A DNA stretch of 64,000 nt, from contig NZ_SDQC01000001.1 of NCBI RefSeq assembly GCF_004153445.1, positions 1,116,001-1,180,000 on the forward strand. Reading direction: 5' to 3'. The position numbers and the translations under genes are program-made. The notes beneath the pieces are model-generated. The model was given only the letters and a program-made list of their open reading frames with translations. It did not search any database and had not been told where the DNA came from. Below are positions 45,286 through 55,213 of this stretch, piece by piece. The DNA comes from Allopusillimonas soli (GTDB taxonomy: Bacteria; Pseudomonadota; Gammaproteobacteria; Burkholderiales; Burkholderiaceae_B). Within the stretch, counting starts at the first letter, position 1. The number at the start of each line of letters is the position of its first letter.

Positions 45286-47931
45286 GTGAAAAGCAATACG
45301 GCCTTCGGAACTTTGAGCACACGCCTGGCATGGCATGTCGCGCCATTCATACTTGCGTTGACGGCCTGCCTGCTGGCGGCCTCGGCTGTTCATGCACAGT
45401 CGCAGGATAGCCCGCAGGCAAGCACTGACCGCTCCACATCAGCGCAACAGGCGGCTTCACCCGCTGCGGACTCCCAGCAGGCAGAATCCGCCAGCACACA
45501 ACAAGCCCCCGCATCCCCGGACACACAGTCCCGAGCGGAACAAGGCGCCGCGTCCACGCCCGCACCCAAAGACGCTGCAGCGGACAAGCCAGAGCCCGCG
45601 GCAACCGCCTCGTATGCCGCGCTGGCTGAGCTTCTGGCCAATGACAAGACACGCGACAAGCTCATCGAACTGTTGCGCGCGATGGAGCCCGAGACAGCCG
45701 AGCAACAGGAGAAACAGCCGCTGGAAAACCGGCTCGATGACAACGCCATGGCCATGTCCAAGCGGCTCGCGCAACAGCTGGAAGGGTTCACCACAAGCGT
45801 CGCAAGAGATTTCTCCCAGACCATCGATGTGATCAGTGCTTTCGCCAGCGGACGTGCGGTGCCAGGAAGCGCCGTCAAACAGGCAGGCCCGGCCCTGAAG
45901 ATGCTTTTGGCTACGCTGATCGTCGTGCTACTGGCATATGCCATCCTGCGAGCGATAGCCAAGACGGGTTTCGCGCGATTGAATATCTGGATCAAGAAGG
46001 ACAGCGCCAGGCCGGCTAATGTGCCGCAGGACCCTGCCGCGGAAGACAGGGCGGGCCCAGGCGTGCTGCGTCTCAGGAACATCACGCTTAGCCGCAAGCT
46101 GCTGGGCGTAATCGCCGCGCTGGCCATCGATATAGCGGCCACGATGCTGGCGGCGCTGGCGGGCTACATCTTCGCGCTTACCTTGTCCGAGGAAATCGGT
46201 TCAGCGGTGTTTGCACTACAGTTTCTCAACGCATTTGTCATCATCGAGGTAGTCAAAGCGGTATCGCGCGGCGTCTTTGCCACGCGCTATGACAATCTGC
46301 GCCTGCTTCCTCTGTCACCAGAGGCGGCCAACTACTGGAATCACTGGCTCACACGTCTGATAGGGCTGGTTGGCTACGCGTTGATGGTTGTGGTGCCGGT
46401 AGTCAGCGTCATGTTTTTACCGTCGGTGGCCCAGATTGTTGGACTGCTCATCATGCTAGGCGTCTACGTCTACGCGGTTCGCGTGGTCTGGAAAAATCGC
46501 AAGCCAGTGCGCGCCGGCCTGCTGCGCCATGCCGACAGAACCACGGTTCCGTTGTTCGGCACGCTGACGCGCGTGTTTGGTCGCCTGTGGCATCTGCTTG
46601 CCATCGCCTACTTCACCGTGTTGCTGGTAGTGAGCCAGACTGATCAGCAGGAAGCGCTGGAATTCATGGCGGAGGCCACCATACAAAGCGCGCTGGCCAT
46701 TGTCATCGGACTGCTGCTGGCCGCGGCGCTGACCCGCTCGCTTTCCGCCCACATTACCCTGCCCGCACGCTGGACCAAGGCATTTCCGTCTCTGGAGATG
46801 CGGATCAATTCCTACACGCCCGCCACACTGAAAACACTGCGCCTGCTCATCCTCATCGTTGTGACCCTGGTCGTTCTCGATGCCTGGAAAGCGTTCGACC
46901 TGACCGGCTGGCTTTCATCGGCAAACGGCCGCGCCGCCGTCACGCTGGTGTTCCGTGTGCTGATCGTGCTGGCTTTTTCCGCCTTGACCTGGACTGTGCT
47001 GGCAAGCGTCATCGAGAACCGTCTGGGCAGCAGTGGCCCCAAGCGCGCGACGGAGCGCGAAAAAACACTGCTGATGCTGTTCAGAAACGCTGCGGCCATT
47101 GTCATCGTGACCATGACCATACTCATTCTGCTGTCGCAGATCGGCATCGACATAGGGCCACTGATCGCCGGCGCGGGTATTGCGGGCCTGGCCATAGGCT
47201 TTGGCGCGCAGAAACTGGTGCAAGACGTTATTACCGGCGTATTCATCCAGCTTGAAAATGGCATGAACCAGAACGATATCGTGGAGGTGGCTGGCCTCTT
47301 CGGCACGGTGGAAAAAATAACCATACGCTCGGTGGTCGTCCGGACGCTGGATGGCGGCTATCACCTGATTCCATTCTCGGTCATCGACAAAGTGTCGAAC
47401 CATACACGCGATTATGGCTACCATTACGGCGAGTACAACATTGCCCATCGCGAAAGCGTCGACGAAGCCATCAAGCAGTTGCGCCTGGCCTTTGACGACC
47501 TGAAGCAAGACCCCGATCTGGCGCCGGAGGTGCTGGCGGATATCGATATTCCAGGCGTAACGGCCTTGAACGAACGCGGGTTTACGGTACGCGTGCTGAT
47601 CAAGACCACGCCAGGCAACCAATGGGCCATACAGCGTGGTTTCAATCGGCTGGTCAAGGCACGATTCGACGCCGCCGGCATCGAGCTGCCCTATCCGCAG
47701 ACCGTGGTGCATTTTGGACGCGACAAGACAGGTTATGCCGCGCCCATCGATGTGCGCGGCGTGGATGCAGTGCGCGAAGTGTACGGCTCGGCACCGCCTC
47801 CGGGCCAGACCATGCGGCCACAGGCAACGCCGCAGAACCTGGGGACGAAGTCGGAGCAAGGGCCGGAAGCGACCTCGCAGCTGCCACCAGACGATGGATC
47901 GTCCACGGACGCCGGCGCCAAGCCCGCCTGA
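45286..47931 (+). CDS. Large mechanosensitive channel of the MscS family (YbiO-like)
   Basis: An 881-residue inner-membrane protein. It has a signal-like segment (about residues 14-38, ending VHA), a Gln/Ala/Ser-rich periplasmic stretch to about residue 105, about ten transmembrane helices, and the MscS pore and beta domain near the C terminus (LIAGAGIAGLAIGFGAQKLVQDVITGVFIQLENGMNQNDIVEV then VEKITIRSVVVRTLDGGYHLIPFSVI). It should open on membrane tension during osmotic downshock. The start is GTG at 45286 behind GGGAG; a longer open frame reaches back into ttcA. Confidence 0.92.
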   Translation: MKSNTAFGTLSTRLAWHVAPFILALTACLLAASAVHAQSQDSPQASTDRSTSAQQAASPAADSQQAESASTQQAPASPDTQSRAEQGAASTPAPKDAAADKPEPAATASYAALAELLANDKTRDKLIELLRAMEPETAEQQEKQPLENRLDDNAMAMSKRLAQQLEGFTTSVARDFSQTIDVISAFASGRAVPGSAVKQAGPALKMLLATLIVVLLAYAILRAIAKTGFARLNIWIKKDSARPANVPQDPAAEDRAGPGVLRLRNITLSRKLLGVIAALAIDIAATMLAALAGYIFALTLSEEIGSAVFALQFLNAFVIIEVVKAVSRGVFATRYDNLRLLPLSPEAANYWNHWLTRLIGLVGYALMVVVPVVSVMFLPSVAQIVGLLIMLGVYVYAVRVVWKNRKPVRAGLLRHADRTTVPLFGTLTRVFGRLWHLLAIAYFTVLLVVSQTDQQEALEFMAEATIQSALAIVIGLLLAAALTRSLSAHITLPARWTKAFPSLEMRINSYTPATLKTLRLLILIVVTLVVLDAWKAFDLTGWLSSANGRAAVTLVFRVLIVLAFSALTWTVLASVIENRLGSSGPKRATEREKTLLMLFRNAAAIVIVTMTILILLSQIGIDIGPLIAGAGIAGLAIGFGAQKLVQDVITGVFIQLENGMNQNDIVEVAGLFGTVEKITIRSVVVRTLDGGYHLIPFSVIDKVSNHTRDYGYHYGEYNIAHRESVDEAIKQLRLAFDDLKQDPDLAPEVLADIDIPGVTALNERGFTVRVLIKTTPGNQWAIQRGFNRLVKARFDAAGIELPYPQTVVHFGRDKTGYAAPIDVRGVDAVREVYGSAPPPGQTMRPQATPQNLGTKSEQGPEATSQLPPDDGSSTDAGAKPA

Positions 47932-47954
47932 CACGTGGTGTTCCTGGCGAGATA

Positions 47955-47974
47955 CCGCCCCCCTGTCGGGGCGG
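47955..47974. terminator. GC-rich hairpin between convergent MscS and ubiX genes
   Basis: CCGCCCC pairs with GGGGCGG around a 6-base loop. No T-run follows on either strand, so it is a weak or Rho-assisted terminator at best. Confidence 0.4.
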
Positions 47975-47992
47975 CGGCATCCTACCTACAGG

Positions 47993-48592
47993 TCAGGCCG
48001 AGCCTGTATTCGCGGAAGATGCGTCCATGCCCTCCCAATGCGGGCCGGGAACATGGATATCGAAGAGCTCCAGGACGCGGGCGACCGTGTGATCGACCAT
48101 TTCATCCAGCGACTTGGGATGATGATAAAAGGCGGGCAATGGCGGAAAAATAACGCCACCCATTTCAGTGACAGCTGTCATGTTGCGTAAATGCGCCAGA
48201 TTGAGCGGCGTTTCACGCACCATCATGACCAGCCGGCGGCGCTCCTTGAGCGTGACGTCAGCAGCGCGCGTGATGAGATTGTCGGAGAAACCGTGAGCCA
48301 CCGCAGCCAAGGTGCGCATCGAACACGGCGCGATCACCATGCCTGCCGTGGAAAAACCGCCGCTGGACAAGGCTGCACCGATGTCCCGAAAGCTGTAGAC
48401 CTTGTCGGCAAGGGCGTGAACCTGCTGCCTGTCCATGCCCAGCTCGTACTTGATGTTCAGCACGCCTGGCGGCGACACCACCAGATGCGACTCGACGCCG
48501 GCCACGGCACGCAGAGCCTGCAGCATGCGCACCGCATAAACTGCGCCTGTTGCTCCCGTTATGCCGACGACAAGCCTTAGAGGCTGGCTCAC
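47993..48592 (-). CDS. ubiX: Flavin prenyltransferase UbiX
   Basis: A 199-residue enzyme that makes prenylated FMN for the UbiD decarboxylase of ubiquinone synthesis. Visible: [18 protein letters not shown] (FMN loop), [51 protein letters not shown] and [16 protein letters not shown]. The start is GTG at 48592 and overlaps the grxD stop (GTGA), so it is translationally coupled. No ubiD is in view. Confidence 0.96.
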   Translation of the reverse strand: MSQPLRLVVGITGATGAVYAVRMLQALRAVAGVESHLVVSPPGVLNIKYELGMDRQQVHALADKVYSFRDIGAALSSGGFSTAGMVIAPCSMRTLAAVAHGFSDNLITRAADVTLKERRRLVMMVRETPLNLAHLRNMTAVTEMGGVIFPPLPAFYHHPKSLDEMVDHTVARVLELFDIHVPGPHWEGMDASSANTGSA

Positions 48593-48915
48593 GCAAGCGC
48601 CCCAGCCTCTTTCAGCACGGTTGCAAGCTCGCCGTTTTCATACATTTCGGCAATGATGTCGGAACCGCCGACGAACTCGCCGGCAACATACAGCTGGGGA
48701 ATGGTGGGCCAGTTGGAATAGTCTTTGATGCCCTGGCGCACTTCGTCGTCGTCCAGCACATTGACCGTAACCAGTTTGGTGACGCCACTGGCCTTGAGCA
48801 CCTGGATGGCGCGGCCGGAAAAACCGCATTGTGGAAACTGGGCCGTACCCTTCATGAACAGCACCACCGGATGCTCGGTGACTGTTTCACGGATGAATTC
48901 TTTAACGTCGCTCAT
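48589..48915 (-). CDS. grxD: Monothiol glutaredoxin (Grx4/GrxD family)
   Basis: A 108-residue monothiol glutaredoxin with the CGFS active site ([21 protein letters not shown]) and the glutathione-binding [20 protein letters not shown]. Such proteins carry a bridging [2Fe-2S] cluster and help iron-sulfur trafficking. It lies between prmC and ubiX on the same strand. Confidence 0.96.
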   Translation of the reverse strand: MSDVKEFIRETVTEHPVVLFMKGTAQFPQCGFSGRAIQVLKASGVTKLVTVNVLDDDEVRQGIKDYSNWPTIPQLYVAGEFVGGSDIIAEMYENGELATVLKEAGALA

Positions 48916-48987
48916 GATCTACTCGTATCTGTGGTTCGAGGTGTGCTTCCCTACCCATGCATGGGCTTGGCTGGGAAGGCGTAAAAC

Positions 48988-49869
48988 TCAATTATATAGA
49001 CCGCCGCTGACCCGCTGCACGCCCGCCAGATCGCGGATCGTGACCAGATCGGCAAAGCCAGCCAAGACCAGCATATCACGCACGGCCTGCGCCTGATCCC
49101 AACCATGCTCCAGGTATAACCGCCCACCCGGGCGCAGCCAGACTGCGGCGCCGCCAATTATGGCCCGCAGATCGCCCAGCCCGTCTCCGCCATCCGTCAA
49201 TGCCTGAAGGGGCTCGAAGCGGACATCCCCTTGTCGCAGATGCTTGTCGTGCGCCGCGATATATGGCGGGTTGGAAACAATCAGATCGAAATCCGCGCTC
49301 TGCGGCACCGAGCCATGCGTACTTCGGTGCGTGCTTCGAGCCGGCAAGGCGTCGTACCAGGCGCCTTGCAGCAACTGGACCTGCGCACCCAGACGCGCCG
49401 CATTGTGCCGCGCAACAGACAGGGCGGCTTCGCTGAGATCTGTCGCCACGACGCTGGCGCGCGGGCAGGCCAGCGCAATGGAAATGGCAATGGCGCCTGA
49501 CCCCGTGCCAAGATCCAGCACACGCGCATCCCTGCCTGTTCGGGATGCGCGTTCTTGCACGAAATGTATCGCGGCCTCCACCAGCATTTCGGTATCCGGC
49601 CTGGGAATCAGCACATCGGGCGTGACCAGGAAATCATGGCTCATGAACTCACGCGAACCCAGGATATAGGCCATGGGCTCGCCACGCACCCTGCGCTGCT
49701 CCAGGGCGTGGTAGCGCGCTATGCATTCACCTTGCAGCGGATCGGTATCATGGGAGATCAGCCACGCACGCGGCACCTGCAGCACATGCTGCCATAGCAT
49801 CTGGGCTTCCAGCCGAGGCAGTGCCGACGCGCGCATGAGCGCGCGCAGGGTATCTCCCTTTGCAGACAT
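48988..49869 (-). CDS. prmC: Peptide chain release factor N5-glutamine methyltransferase
   Basis: A 293-residue SAM-dependent enzyme that methylates the GGQ glutamine of release factors. It has the N-terminal helical domain, motif I VLDLGTGSGAIAISIAL, and the NPPY catalytic motif (LIVSNPPYIAAHD). The ATG at 49869 lies 5 bp after the stop of prfA, its substrate's gene; the longer open frame only reads back through prfA. Confidence 0.95.
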   Translation of the reverse strand: MSAKGDTLRALMRASALPRLEAQMLWQHVLQVPRAWLISHDTDPLQGECIARYHALEQRRVRGEPMAYILGSREFMSHDFLVTPDVLIPRPDTEMLVEAAIHFVQERASRTGRDARVLDLGTGSGAIAISIALACPRASVVATDLSEAALSVARHNAARLGAQVQLLQGAWYDALPARSTHRSTHGSVPQSADFDLIVSNPPYIAAHDKHLRQGDVRFEPLQALTDGGDGLGDLRAIIGGAAVWLRPGGRLYLEHGWDQAQAVRDMLVLAGFADLVTIRDLAGVQRVSGGLYN

Positions 49870-49874
49870 TACGG

Positions 49875-50954
49875 TCAGTCCTGCCCCAGCGCTGCCAGCT
49901 GCTCGGCCTGATGCTCGGCAATCAGCGCGCCGGTCAGTTCGTCCAGGTCGCCATCCATGATGTTGTTCAGCTTGTAGAGTGTGAGGTTGATGCGGTGGTC
50001 GGTAACACGCCCTTGCGGATAGTTGTAGGTGCGTATGCGTTCGGAGCGATCGCCTGTGCCAACCAGGCTCTTGCGCTGCGCAGCCTCTTTGTCGTGCGCC
50101 TCCTGCTGCTGCTTGTCCTTCAGGCGCGCCGCCAGCACCTGCATGGCCTTGTCCTTGTTGCGGTGCTGCGAACGGTCGTCCTGGCACTCCACCACCAGAC
50201 CTGTCGGCAAGTGGGTAATGCGCACGGCCGAGTCTGTTTTGTTGATGTGCTGTCCACCCGCACCGCTTGCGCGAAAGGTATCGATGCGCAGGTCATTGCT
50301 ATTGATGACAATATCGCTCTGTGCATCCGCCTCAGGCAGAATAGCCACCGTGCACGCGGAGGTATGGATGCGGCCCTGCGTCTCGGTTTCAGGCACACGC
50401 TGTACACGGTGCGCCCCCGACTCGAACTTCAACCTGCCGTAGACACCCTCTCCTCCGATCCGGGCGATCACCTCTCTGTAGCCGCCGATCTCGGATTCAT
50501 TGGCAGACATGATTTCCACCCGCCAGCCATTGCGTTCAGCGTAGCGGGTGTACATCCGCAGCAGATCGCCGGAGAAAAGCGCGCTTTCATCGCCGCCCGT
50601 ACCCGCCCGGATTTCCAGAAACACATCCCGGGTGTCATCCGGATCACGTGGCAACAGCAGCACCTGCAGCTCCGACTCCAGCGTTTCGATGCGCGCTTTG
50701 CCCAATTGCAGCTCCTCTTCGGCCATGTCGCGCATATCGGGATCGACCATCATTTCCTGAGCCGCCTGCATATCGCCTTCGGTTGTCCGATAGGCGTTGA
50801 AGGCATTAACCACAGGCTCCAGCTCGGCGCGTTCGCGCGAAATCTTGCGGAATCGATCCATATCGCCCGCTATCTCGGGCTCAGCCAGCAGAGCATCCAC
50901 TTCGATCAGACGATGAGCCAGTTGTTCGAGGCGACTGCGCATGGACGACTTCAT
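49875..50954 (-). CDS. prfA: Peptide chain release factor 1
   Basis: The 359-residue RF1, reading UAA and UAG. The GGQ motif is in [26 protein letters not shown] and the stop-codon-reading anticodon loop region includes [30 protein letters not shown] precedes the ATG. It forms an operon hemA-prfA-prmC-grxD-ubiX, the usual arrangement in this order of bacteria. Confidence 0.98.
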   Translation of the reverse strand: MKSSMRSRLEQLAHRLIEVDALLAEPEIAGDMDRFRKISRERAELEPVVNAFNAYRTTEGDMQAAQEMMVDPDMRDMAEEELQLGKARIETLESELQVLLLPRDPDDTRDVFLEIRAGTGGDESALFSGDLLRMYTRYAERNGWRVEIMSANESEIGGYREVIARIGGEGVYGRLKFESGAHRVQRVPETETQGRIHTSACTVAILPEADAQSDIVINSNDLRIDTFRASGAGGQHINKTDSAVRITHLPTGLVVECQDDRSQHRNKDKAMQVLAARLKDKQQQEAHDKEAAQRKSLVGTGDRSERIRTYNYPQGRVTDHRINLTLYKLNNIMDGDLDELTGALIAEHQAEQLAALGQD

Positions 50955-51105
50955 TGATGCTTCTCCGGGTTCTTCCCGCCTTCGGCCTGGGCGGCGCTAC
51001 CCGCAAGGGGAAATTAGGGGCCAGGCCTTGACGAAGGGGGATGCTGAAAGATTCAAGAATGCGGACTGACGACAGTCCGCCGGGGCGGAAACAGGACCAG
51101 CGCAG

Positions 51106-52380
51106 CTAACGCCGGCGATCCACCCTGGGCAGCAGACGCGGCAGAAGAGCCAGCAGTTGCTGGCGCTCTGTGCTTTCGCTGCGATTGAGCGCGGCAAGGG
51201 GGCCGTGCATATACTTCTGGGTCAGGCCGTGGGCCAATTGCTCGAGCACTGCATCGGGCGATTCGCCACGCGCCAACGCGCGACGGGCACGCTCAAGTTC
51301 ATTTTCGCGCACCTGCTCGGCGGCTTGCTGGATATCGATGATGGCGGGCACGACCTCGCGGTTCTGCAGCCAGTGCATGAAATTCTGCACCCGCGTTTCG
51401 ATGATGGCCTCGGCCTGGACCACAGCCGCCCGACGTGCGTCGGTGCCGGTCTGCACCATACGCCCCAGGTCGTCAACCGAATACAGATAAACGTCGGCCA
51501 GGCGCCCGACCTCGGTTTCAATATCGCGCGGAACAGCCAGATCGACCATGACCATGGGCTTGTGGCGGCGCGCCCGCGTTACACGTTCGACCATGCCCAG
51601 GCCCAATATGGGCAAGGTACTGGCCGTACAGGACACGATAATATCGAAATCGGCCAGCTTGTCGGGTATGTCCGACAGCTTCATGCTCTGGGCAGAAAAC
51701 CGTGTTGCAAGAATGTCGGCGCGCTCCAGCGTACGGTTTGCAACCACCATGCTGCGCGGCTGCACCGCGGCAAAATGCGTAGCGCACAGCTCTATCATTT
51801 CGCCGGCACCGATAAACAGGATATTGGCCTGGGACAAATCACCCAGCACGCGCTCAGCCAACCGCACTGCGGCAGCGGCCATGGAGACCGACTGAGTGCC
51901 GATGGCAGTCTGCGAACGAACTTCCTTGGCGACGGAAAAAGTGCGCTGAAACAGTTGATGCAGCAAGGTGCCCAAGGCGCCGGCCTGCTCCGCCGCTCGG
52001 ACGGCATCTTTCATCTGCCCGAGAATCTGGGGCTCACCCAACACCATGGAATCAAGCCCGCTGGCCACACGGAATGCATGGCGCACGGCTTCGTTCTGTT
52101 GATACTGATACAGATGCGGCTGCAGGCTGCCGGTTTCCACGCTGTTGAAATCGGCAAGCCACGCCGGTAGGTGCGCCTGCACCTGGGGCTCGGCCGCACA
52201 GTAGATTTCAGTGCGGTTACAGGTGGAGAGAATAGCCGCTTCCTTGACCGATGTGCCAAAAGTGGCTCGCAAGGCATCCAGCGCCGGCTTGAGCAAATCG
52301 CCCGGGAACGACACCCGCTCGCGCACGGCAACGGGCGCGGACGTATGATTCAGGCCGAATGTAAGAACGTCGACGGACAT
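51106..52380 (-). CDS. hemA: Glutamyl-tRNA reductase
   Basis: A 424-residue HemA, the first committed enzyme of C5-pathway haem synthesis, reducing glutamyl-tRNA to glutamate-1-semialdehyde. The catalytic Cys is in [13 protein letters not shown], the NADPH-binding fold has [18 protein letters not shown], and the C-terminal dimerisation helix region follows. It is divergent from tRNA-Phe and 151 bp upstream of prfA. With hemE it places two haem genes in this core segment. Confidence 0.97.
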   Translation of the reverse strand: MSVDVLTFGLNHTSAPVAVRERVSFPGDLLKPALDALRATFGTSVKEAAILSTCNRTEIYCAAEPQVQAHLPAWLADFNSVETGSLQPHLYQYQQNEAVRHAFRVASGLDSMVLGEPQILGQMKDAVRAAEQAGALGTLLHQLFQRTFSVAKEVRSQTAIGTQSVSMAAAAVRLAERVLGDLSQANILFIGAGEMIELCATHFAAVQPRSMVVANRTLERADILATRFSAQSMKLSDIPDKLADFDIIVSCTASTLPILGLGMVERVTRARRHKPMVMVDLAVPRDIETEVGRLADVYLYSVDDLGRMVQTGTDARRAAVVQAEAIIETRVQNFMHWLQNREVVPAIIDIQQAAEQVRENELERARRALARGESPDAVLEQLAHGLTQKYMHGPLAALNRSESTERQQLLALLPRLLPRVDRRR

Positions 52381-52514
52381 GGATATTGTTACAAAGCGGT
52401 GCTACAGGCACACGGGAACACGCATGATTATAAACCCCCCTGACCCGTTGCTGAAATTCGGCCTCCTTATTCGGGCAAGCATCGCAATTTTCGTGTATCA
52501 TTTCGCCTTTCGTT

Positions 52515-52590
52515 GGCCTGGTAGCTCAGTCGGTAGAGCAGAGGATTGAAAATCCTTGTGTCGGTGGTTCGATTCCGCCCCAGGCCACCA
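52515..52590 (+). tRNA. tRNA-Phe (anticodon GAA)
   Basis: Cloverleaf: acceptor GGCCTGG/CCAGGCC, D-arm GCTC...GAGC, anticodon stem AGGAT/ATCCT with loop TGAAA (anticodon GAA), T-arm GGTGG-TTCGATT-CCGCC, discriminator A and encoded CCA. TATCAT at 52496-52501 is a likely -10. Its 3' end directly abuts the integrase region and is the probable attachment site. Confidence 0.97.
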
Positions 52591-52703
52591 TCTTGCTGTT
52601 CCAGCACGCTTCAAAACATCCCAAAACGCAGAAATATCAATATCTTAGGCGACAGTCATCGCCCAGGACGTCTCACTGCGCGTCGCTATATCCCGCATTT
52701 GTC

Positions 52704-52760
52704 TGTACCCCAGTTTGTACCCCACAATGGTTTCGTGAAAAACAGCCTTTGGGGGTACAA
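52704..52760. repeat. Three TGTACCCC repeats ahead of the integrase gene
   Basis: TGTACCCCA occurs at 52704-52712 and 52716-52724 as direct repeats and, inverted, as GGGGTACA at 52752-52759 just before the integrase start. They may be arm-type binding sites of the integrase or its excision factor, or an operator for the gene. Confidence 0.5.
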
Positions 52761-52763
52761 GTC

Positions 52764-54077
52764 TTGGGCTTACTAAGCGAAACACAGATCAAAGCGGCCA
52801 AGCCTGGCCAGAAGGAATACCTACTGAATGACGGGGACAATCTGTACCTGCGTGTGCGAACCACGGGTAAGGCCTGGATTTACCGTTACATGAAGGATAG
52901 CAAGCCCATCAAACTTGGGATGGGGCCATACCCGGAAGTTTCCCTCGCGCAGGCACGAGCCAAGGCATACGAAGCCAACAGTCAACGAGCCAATGGCCTG
53001 GACCCGAAAGAAGTCCGTGAGCACCAGGAAGAGCTGGCGCGAATCGCTCGTCTGCATACCTTCGAGTTACTAGCCCGCGCCTGGCACACCAGTGCCAAGA
53101 AAGACCGGGAATGGTCGGAGGACTACGCCCAGAAAGTCATCCGACATTTGGAAATCCACATCTTCCCATGGGTAGGACACAAACCAATTGAGGTGATTCT
53201 GCCCACAGAAATTGTCCGGTGCCTGCATCGTCCGAAGGATCGCGGCAATCTGGAAACTGCCCAGCGTGTGCGCGAGGCCGTTCAGCACGTCTACCAATAC
53301 GCTGTAGACGTGGGAGCGCTGGAGCCGAGCAAGAATTTCGTCAACAAGAACACCGGCGGCCTGCCACCGCCACGCAGTCGGCATTTCGCAGCGATTACCG
53401 AACCTGCCCAACTTGGGCAACTGCTCCGCGATATTCGCAGCTATCACGGCCATTTCATCACGCGATGTGCATTGAGGCTTGCGCCCATGATGTTTCAGCG
53501 GCCGGGCCAGATCCGGCTCGCTGACTGGGAGGACATCAACTTTGAAGTTGAACTATGGCGCTGCCCGCCCGAGAAAATGAAGATGCGTGAGTGGCAAAAA
53601 CGGGATAGCCGTACGCCGGCACACATCGTACCGCTACCTCGCCAGGCCTTAGAAGTTCTGCGGGAACTATATCCATTGACTGGCCCCACCGGCCCCGTGT
53701 TCCGTAGCATGTCACGACGTTCGGAGAAAAGCCGCTACATCAGCGATAACACGATTAACGCGGCGCTGCGCACCATGGGCTATGACACGAAGGAAGAAAT
53801 CACCGGTCACGGCTTTCGCGCCACAGCACGGACGATGATCCGCGAACATCTGGGCTGGGAGCCCGACGTCATCGAACGCCATCTGGCCCACACTTCAGAC
53901 GAAGAGCTCGGCAGCAGTTATGACCGCGCAGCCTTCATTGCCCAGCGCAAAACGATGGTGCAGCAATGGGCCGACTTTCTGGATGAACTGGAAGTTGGGC
54001 AGATGCCTATGCCCGAGGACAACATACTGCAATTCATCCGTCATCGGCCACGGCCTGCGCTACGGGTCGGGACATGA
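52764..54077 (+). CDS. Tyrosine recombinase/integrase (P4-type, DUF4102 N-terminal domain)
   Basis: A 437-residue integrase. The N-terminal arm-binding domain reads LLSETQIKAAKPGQKEYLLNDGDNLYLRV, as in P4-type integrases; the core-binding domain follows near residues 100-200, and the catalytic domain has Arg in FQRPGQIR, HGFRATAR (H-x-x-R), HLAH and the nucleophile in SSYDRAAF. The best start is TTG at 52764, 8 bp after GGGGG; this gives the normal N terminus. The longer frame reaches back into the tRNA side and lacks homology. It should join the element to the tRNA-Phe 3' end. No excisionase gene is seen nearby. Confidence 0.92.
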   Translation: MGLLSETQIKAAKPGQKEYLLNDGDNLYLRVRTTGKAWIYRYMKDSKPIKLGMGPYPEVSLAQARAKAYEANSQRANGLDPKEVREHQEELARIARLHTFELLARAWHTSAKKDREWSEDYAQKVIRHLEIHIFPWVGHKPIEVILPTEIVRCLHRPKDRGNLETAQRVREAVQHVYQYAVDVGALEPSKNFVNKNTGGLPPPRSRHFAAITEPAQLGQLLRDIRSYHGHFITRCALRLAPMMFQRPGQIRLADWEDINFEVELWRCPPEKMKMREWQKRDSRTPAHIVPLPRQALEVLRELYPLTGPTGPVFRSMSRRSEKSRYISDNTINAALRTMGYDTKEEITGHGFRATARTMIREHLGWEPDVIERHLAHTSDEELGSSYDRAAFIAQRKTMVQQWADFLDELEVGQMPMPEDNILQFIRHRPRPALRVGT

Positions 54078-54150
54078 CGAAACTTAGGGCATTGCTATCT
54101 GGTGGCAATGCTCAAGTGACGACTGACTGTATCTCCCAAGGAACCTACCC

Positions 54151-54444
54151 ATGAATGAGTCCCTTTCTGAAGTCATCCGCATCCGAGTGACTCCCTCCCA
54201 TGCCGCTCGTCTGGGCGAGGCGGCAGCTCTCTCAGGGCTGTCCCTCTCGGATTACATGAGGCGCCGACTGTCCGCCGATGACATGCTGCAGGAAGAATTG
54301 ACGCTGTTGCGTCAGATCGTGGCAGACCTGGGTCATCTGCGCGATACCCGTCTGGCCGCCATCGAAACCGCCCATCTGCTGCGCGCCATGGCCAAGCCTG
54401 AACACATTGCCACCGCGCAACAAACACTGCAGCATCAACGCTGA
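54151..54444 (+). CDS. Ribbon-helix-helix protein, MobC-like
   Basis: A 97-residue protein with an N-terminal ribbon-helix-helix pattern (VIRIRVTPSHAARLGEAAALSGLSLSDYMRRRLS) and a helical tail, the build of small relaxosome accessory proteins such as MobC. It may bind the element's origin of transfer. AAGGA precedes the ATG. Its last 57 bases have an imperfect second copy on the other side of the toxin-antitoxin pair. The family call is tentative. Confidence 0.65.
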   Translation: MNESLSEVIRIRVTPSHAARLGEAAALSGLSLSDYMRRRLSADDMLQEELTLLRQIVADLGHLRDTRLAAIETAHLLRAMAKPEHIATAQQTLQHQR

Positions 54445-54447
54445 TTC
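54388..54447 (+). repeat. 60-bp imperfect direct repeat, copy 1 (3' end of the RHH gene)
   Basis: 48 of 60 bases match 55214-55273. The first 17 bases (ATGGCCAAGCCTGAACA) and the last 13 (ending CAACGCTGATTC) are identical. Confidence 0.75.
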
Positions 54448-54489
54448 TTACTGGACGTAGTCAGAATATCCCTGAAATGGTATATTAAC

Positions 54490-54855
54490 GTGAAGCCTGC
54501 CCCTATAAAACCGCTTTTTTGGCTTGGTAGCAGCAAGAAAGATCTGCTGGCGTTACCTGTGCCAGTACGGAAATTCCTTGGCCATGTTCTTGATACCGCC
54601 CAACGAGGTGAACAGCACGAAGCAGTAAAGGTGCTGAGTGGCTTCGGCAGCGCAGGTGTACTGGAGATCATCGAAGACGACTCCGGCAGCACATACCGAA
54701 CCGTCTACACCGTGCGGTTCTCTGAGGCCGTCTTTGTGCTGCATGTCTTTCAAAAGAAGAGCAAGCGCGGTATTGAAACGCCCAAGCCAGATATGGACAT
54801 CATTCGCCAGCGCCTAAAAGCCGCCGCCATCGTTGCTCAGGAGTTGAAAAAATGA
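54490..54855 (+). CDS. Type II toxin, RelE/Gp49-like (HigB2 type)
   Basis: A 121-residue protein with the phage-derived Gp49-like toxin signature: PLFWLGSSKKDLLALPVPVRKFLGHVLDTAQRGEQHEAVKVLSGFG, then the central strands VLEIIEDDSGSTYRTVYTVRFSEAVFVLHVFQKKSKRG and a helical end. Related toxins cleave mRNA. The start is GTG without a clear ribosome-binding site. Its stop overlaps the antitoxin ATG by four bases. Confidence 0.9.
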   Translation: MKPAPIKPLFWLGSSKKDLLALPVPVRKFLGHVLDTAQRGEQHEAVKVLSGFGSAGVLEIIEDDSGSTYRTVYTVRFSEAVFVLHVFQKKSKRGIETPKPDMDIIRQRLKAAAIVAQELKK

Positions 54856-55187
54856 CTAAACGCATTGTTGCAGGAGTTGAAATCGAGGCCAGCTCGGGCA
54901 ATGTATTCGCAGACCTCGGCCTACCCGATGCCGAGAAGCTACAGATCAAATCGGGGCTGACTACCGAAATCGCCAAAGCCATTCGGGAGCGTGGACTTAC
55001 CCAAGTCGAAGCGGCACAGCGCATGGGTCTGACACAACCCAAAGTATCGAGTCTGCTGCGCGGTGAGTTCTCAAATCTATCCGAGCGCAAGCTGATGGAC
55101 TGCCTGAACCGCCTGGGCTATGACATAGAAATTCGCCTGCGTAAAACACCGGAGACAGTCGGCCATCTGATGCTGACTCATGCCTAA
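54852..55187 (+). CDS. Type II antitoxin, XRE-family (HigA2 type)
   Basis: A 111-residue antitoxin with an XRE HTH in the second half (LTTEIAKAIRERGLTQVEAAQRMGLTQPKVSSLLRGEFSNLSERKLMDCLNRLGYDIEI). The order toxin-antitoxin with a 4-bp overlap is typical of the Gp49-like/XRE pairs. It is not related in sequence to the higBA pair at 21731. It probably helps to keep the conjugative element in the cell. Confidence 0.9.
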   Translation: MTKRIVAGVEIEASSGNVFADLGLPDAEKLQIKSGLTTEIAKAIRERGLTQVEAAQRMGLTQPKVSSLLRGEFSNLSERKLMDCLNRLGYDIEIRLRKTPETVGHLMLTHA

Positions 55188-55213
55188 GACTATAGCCGTA
55201 CAGGCTGCGGGCT

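Noticed and set aside
47660-47980. Minus-strand open frames beyond the MscS end
   Set aside because: They lie inside the MscS coding sequence on the opposite strand and lack any start signal or homology.
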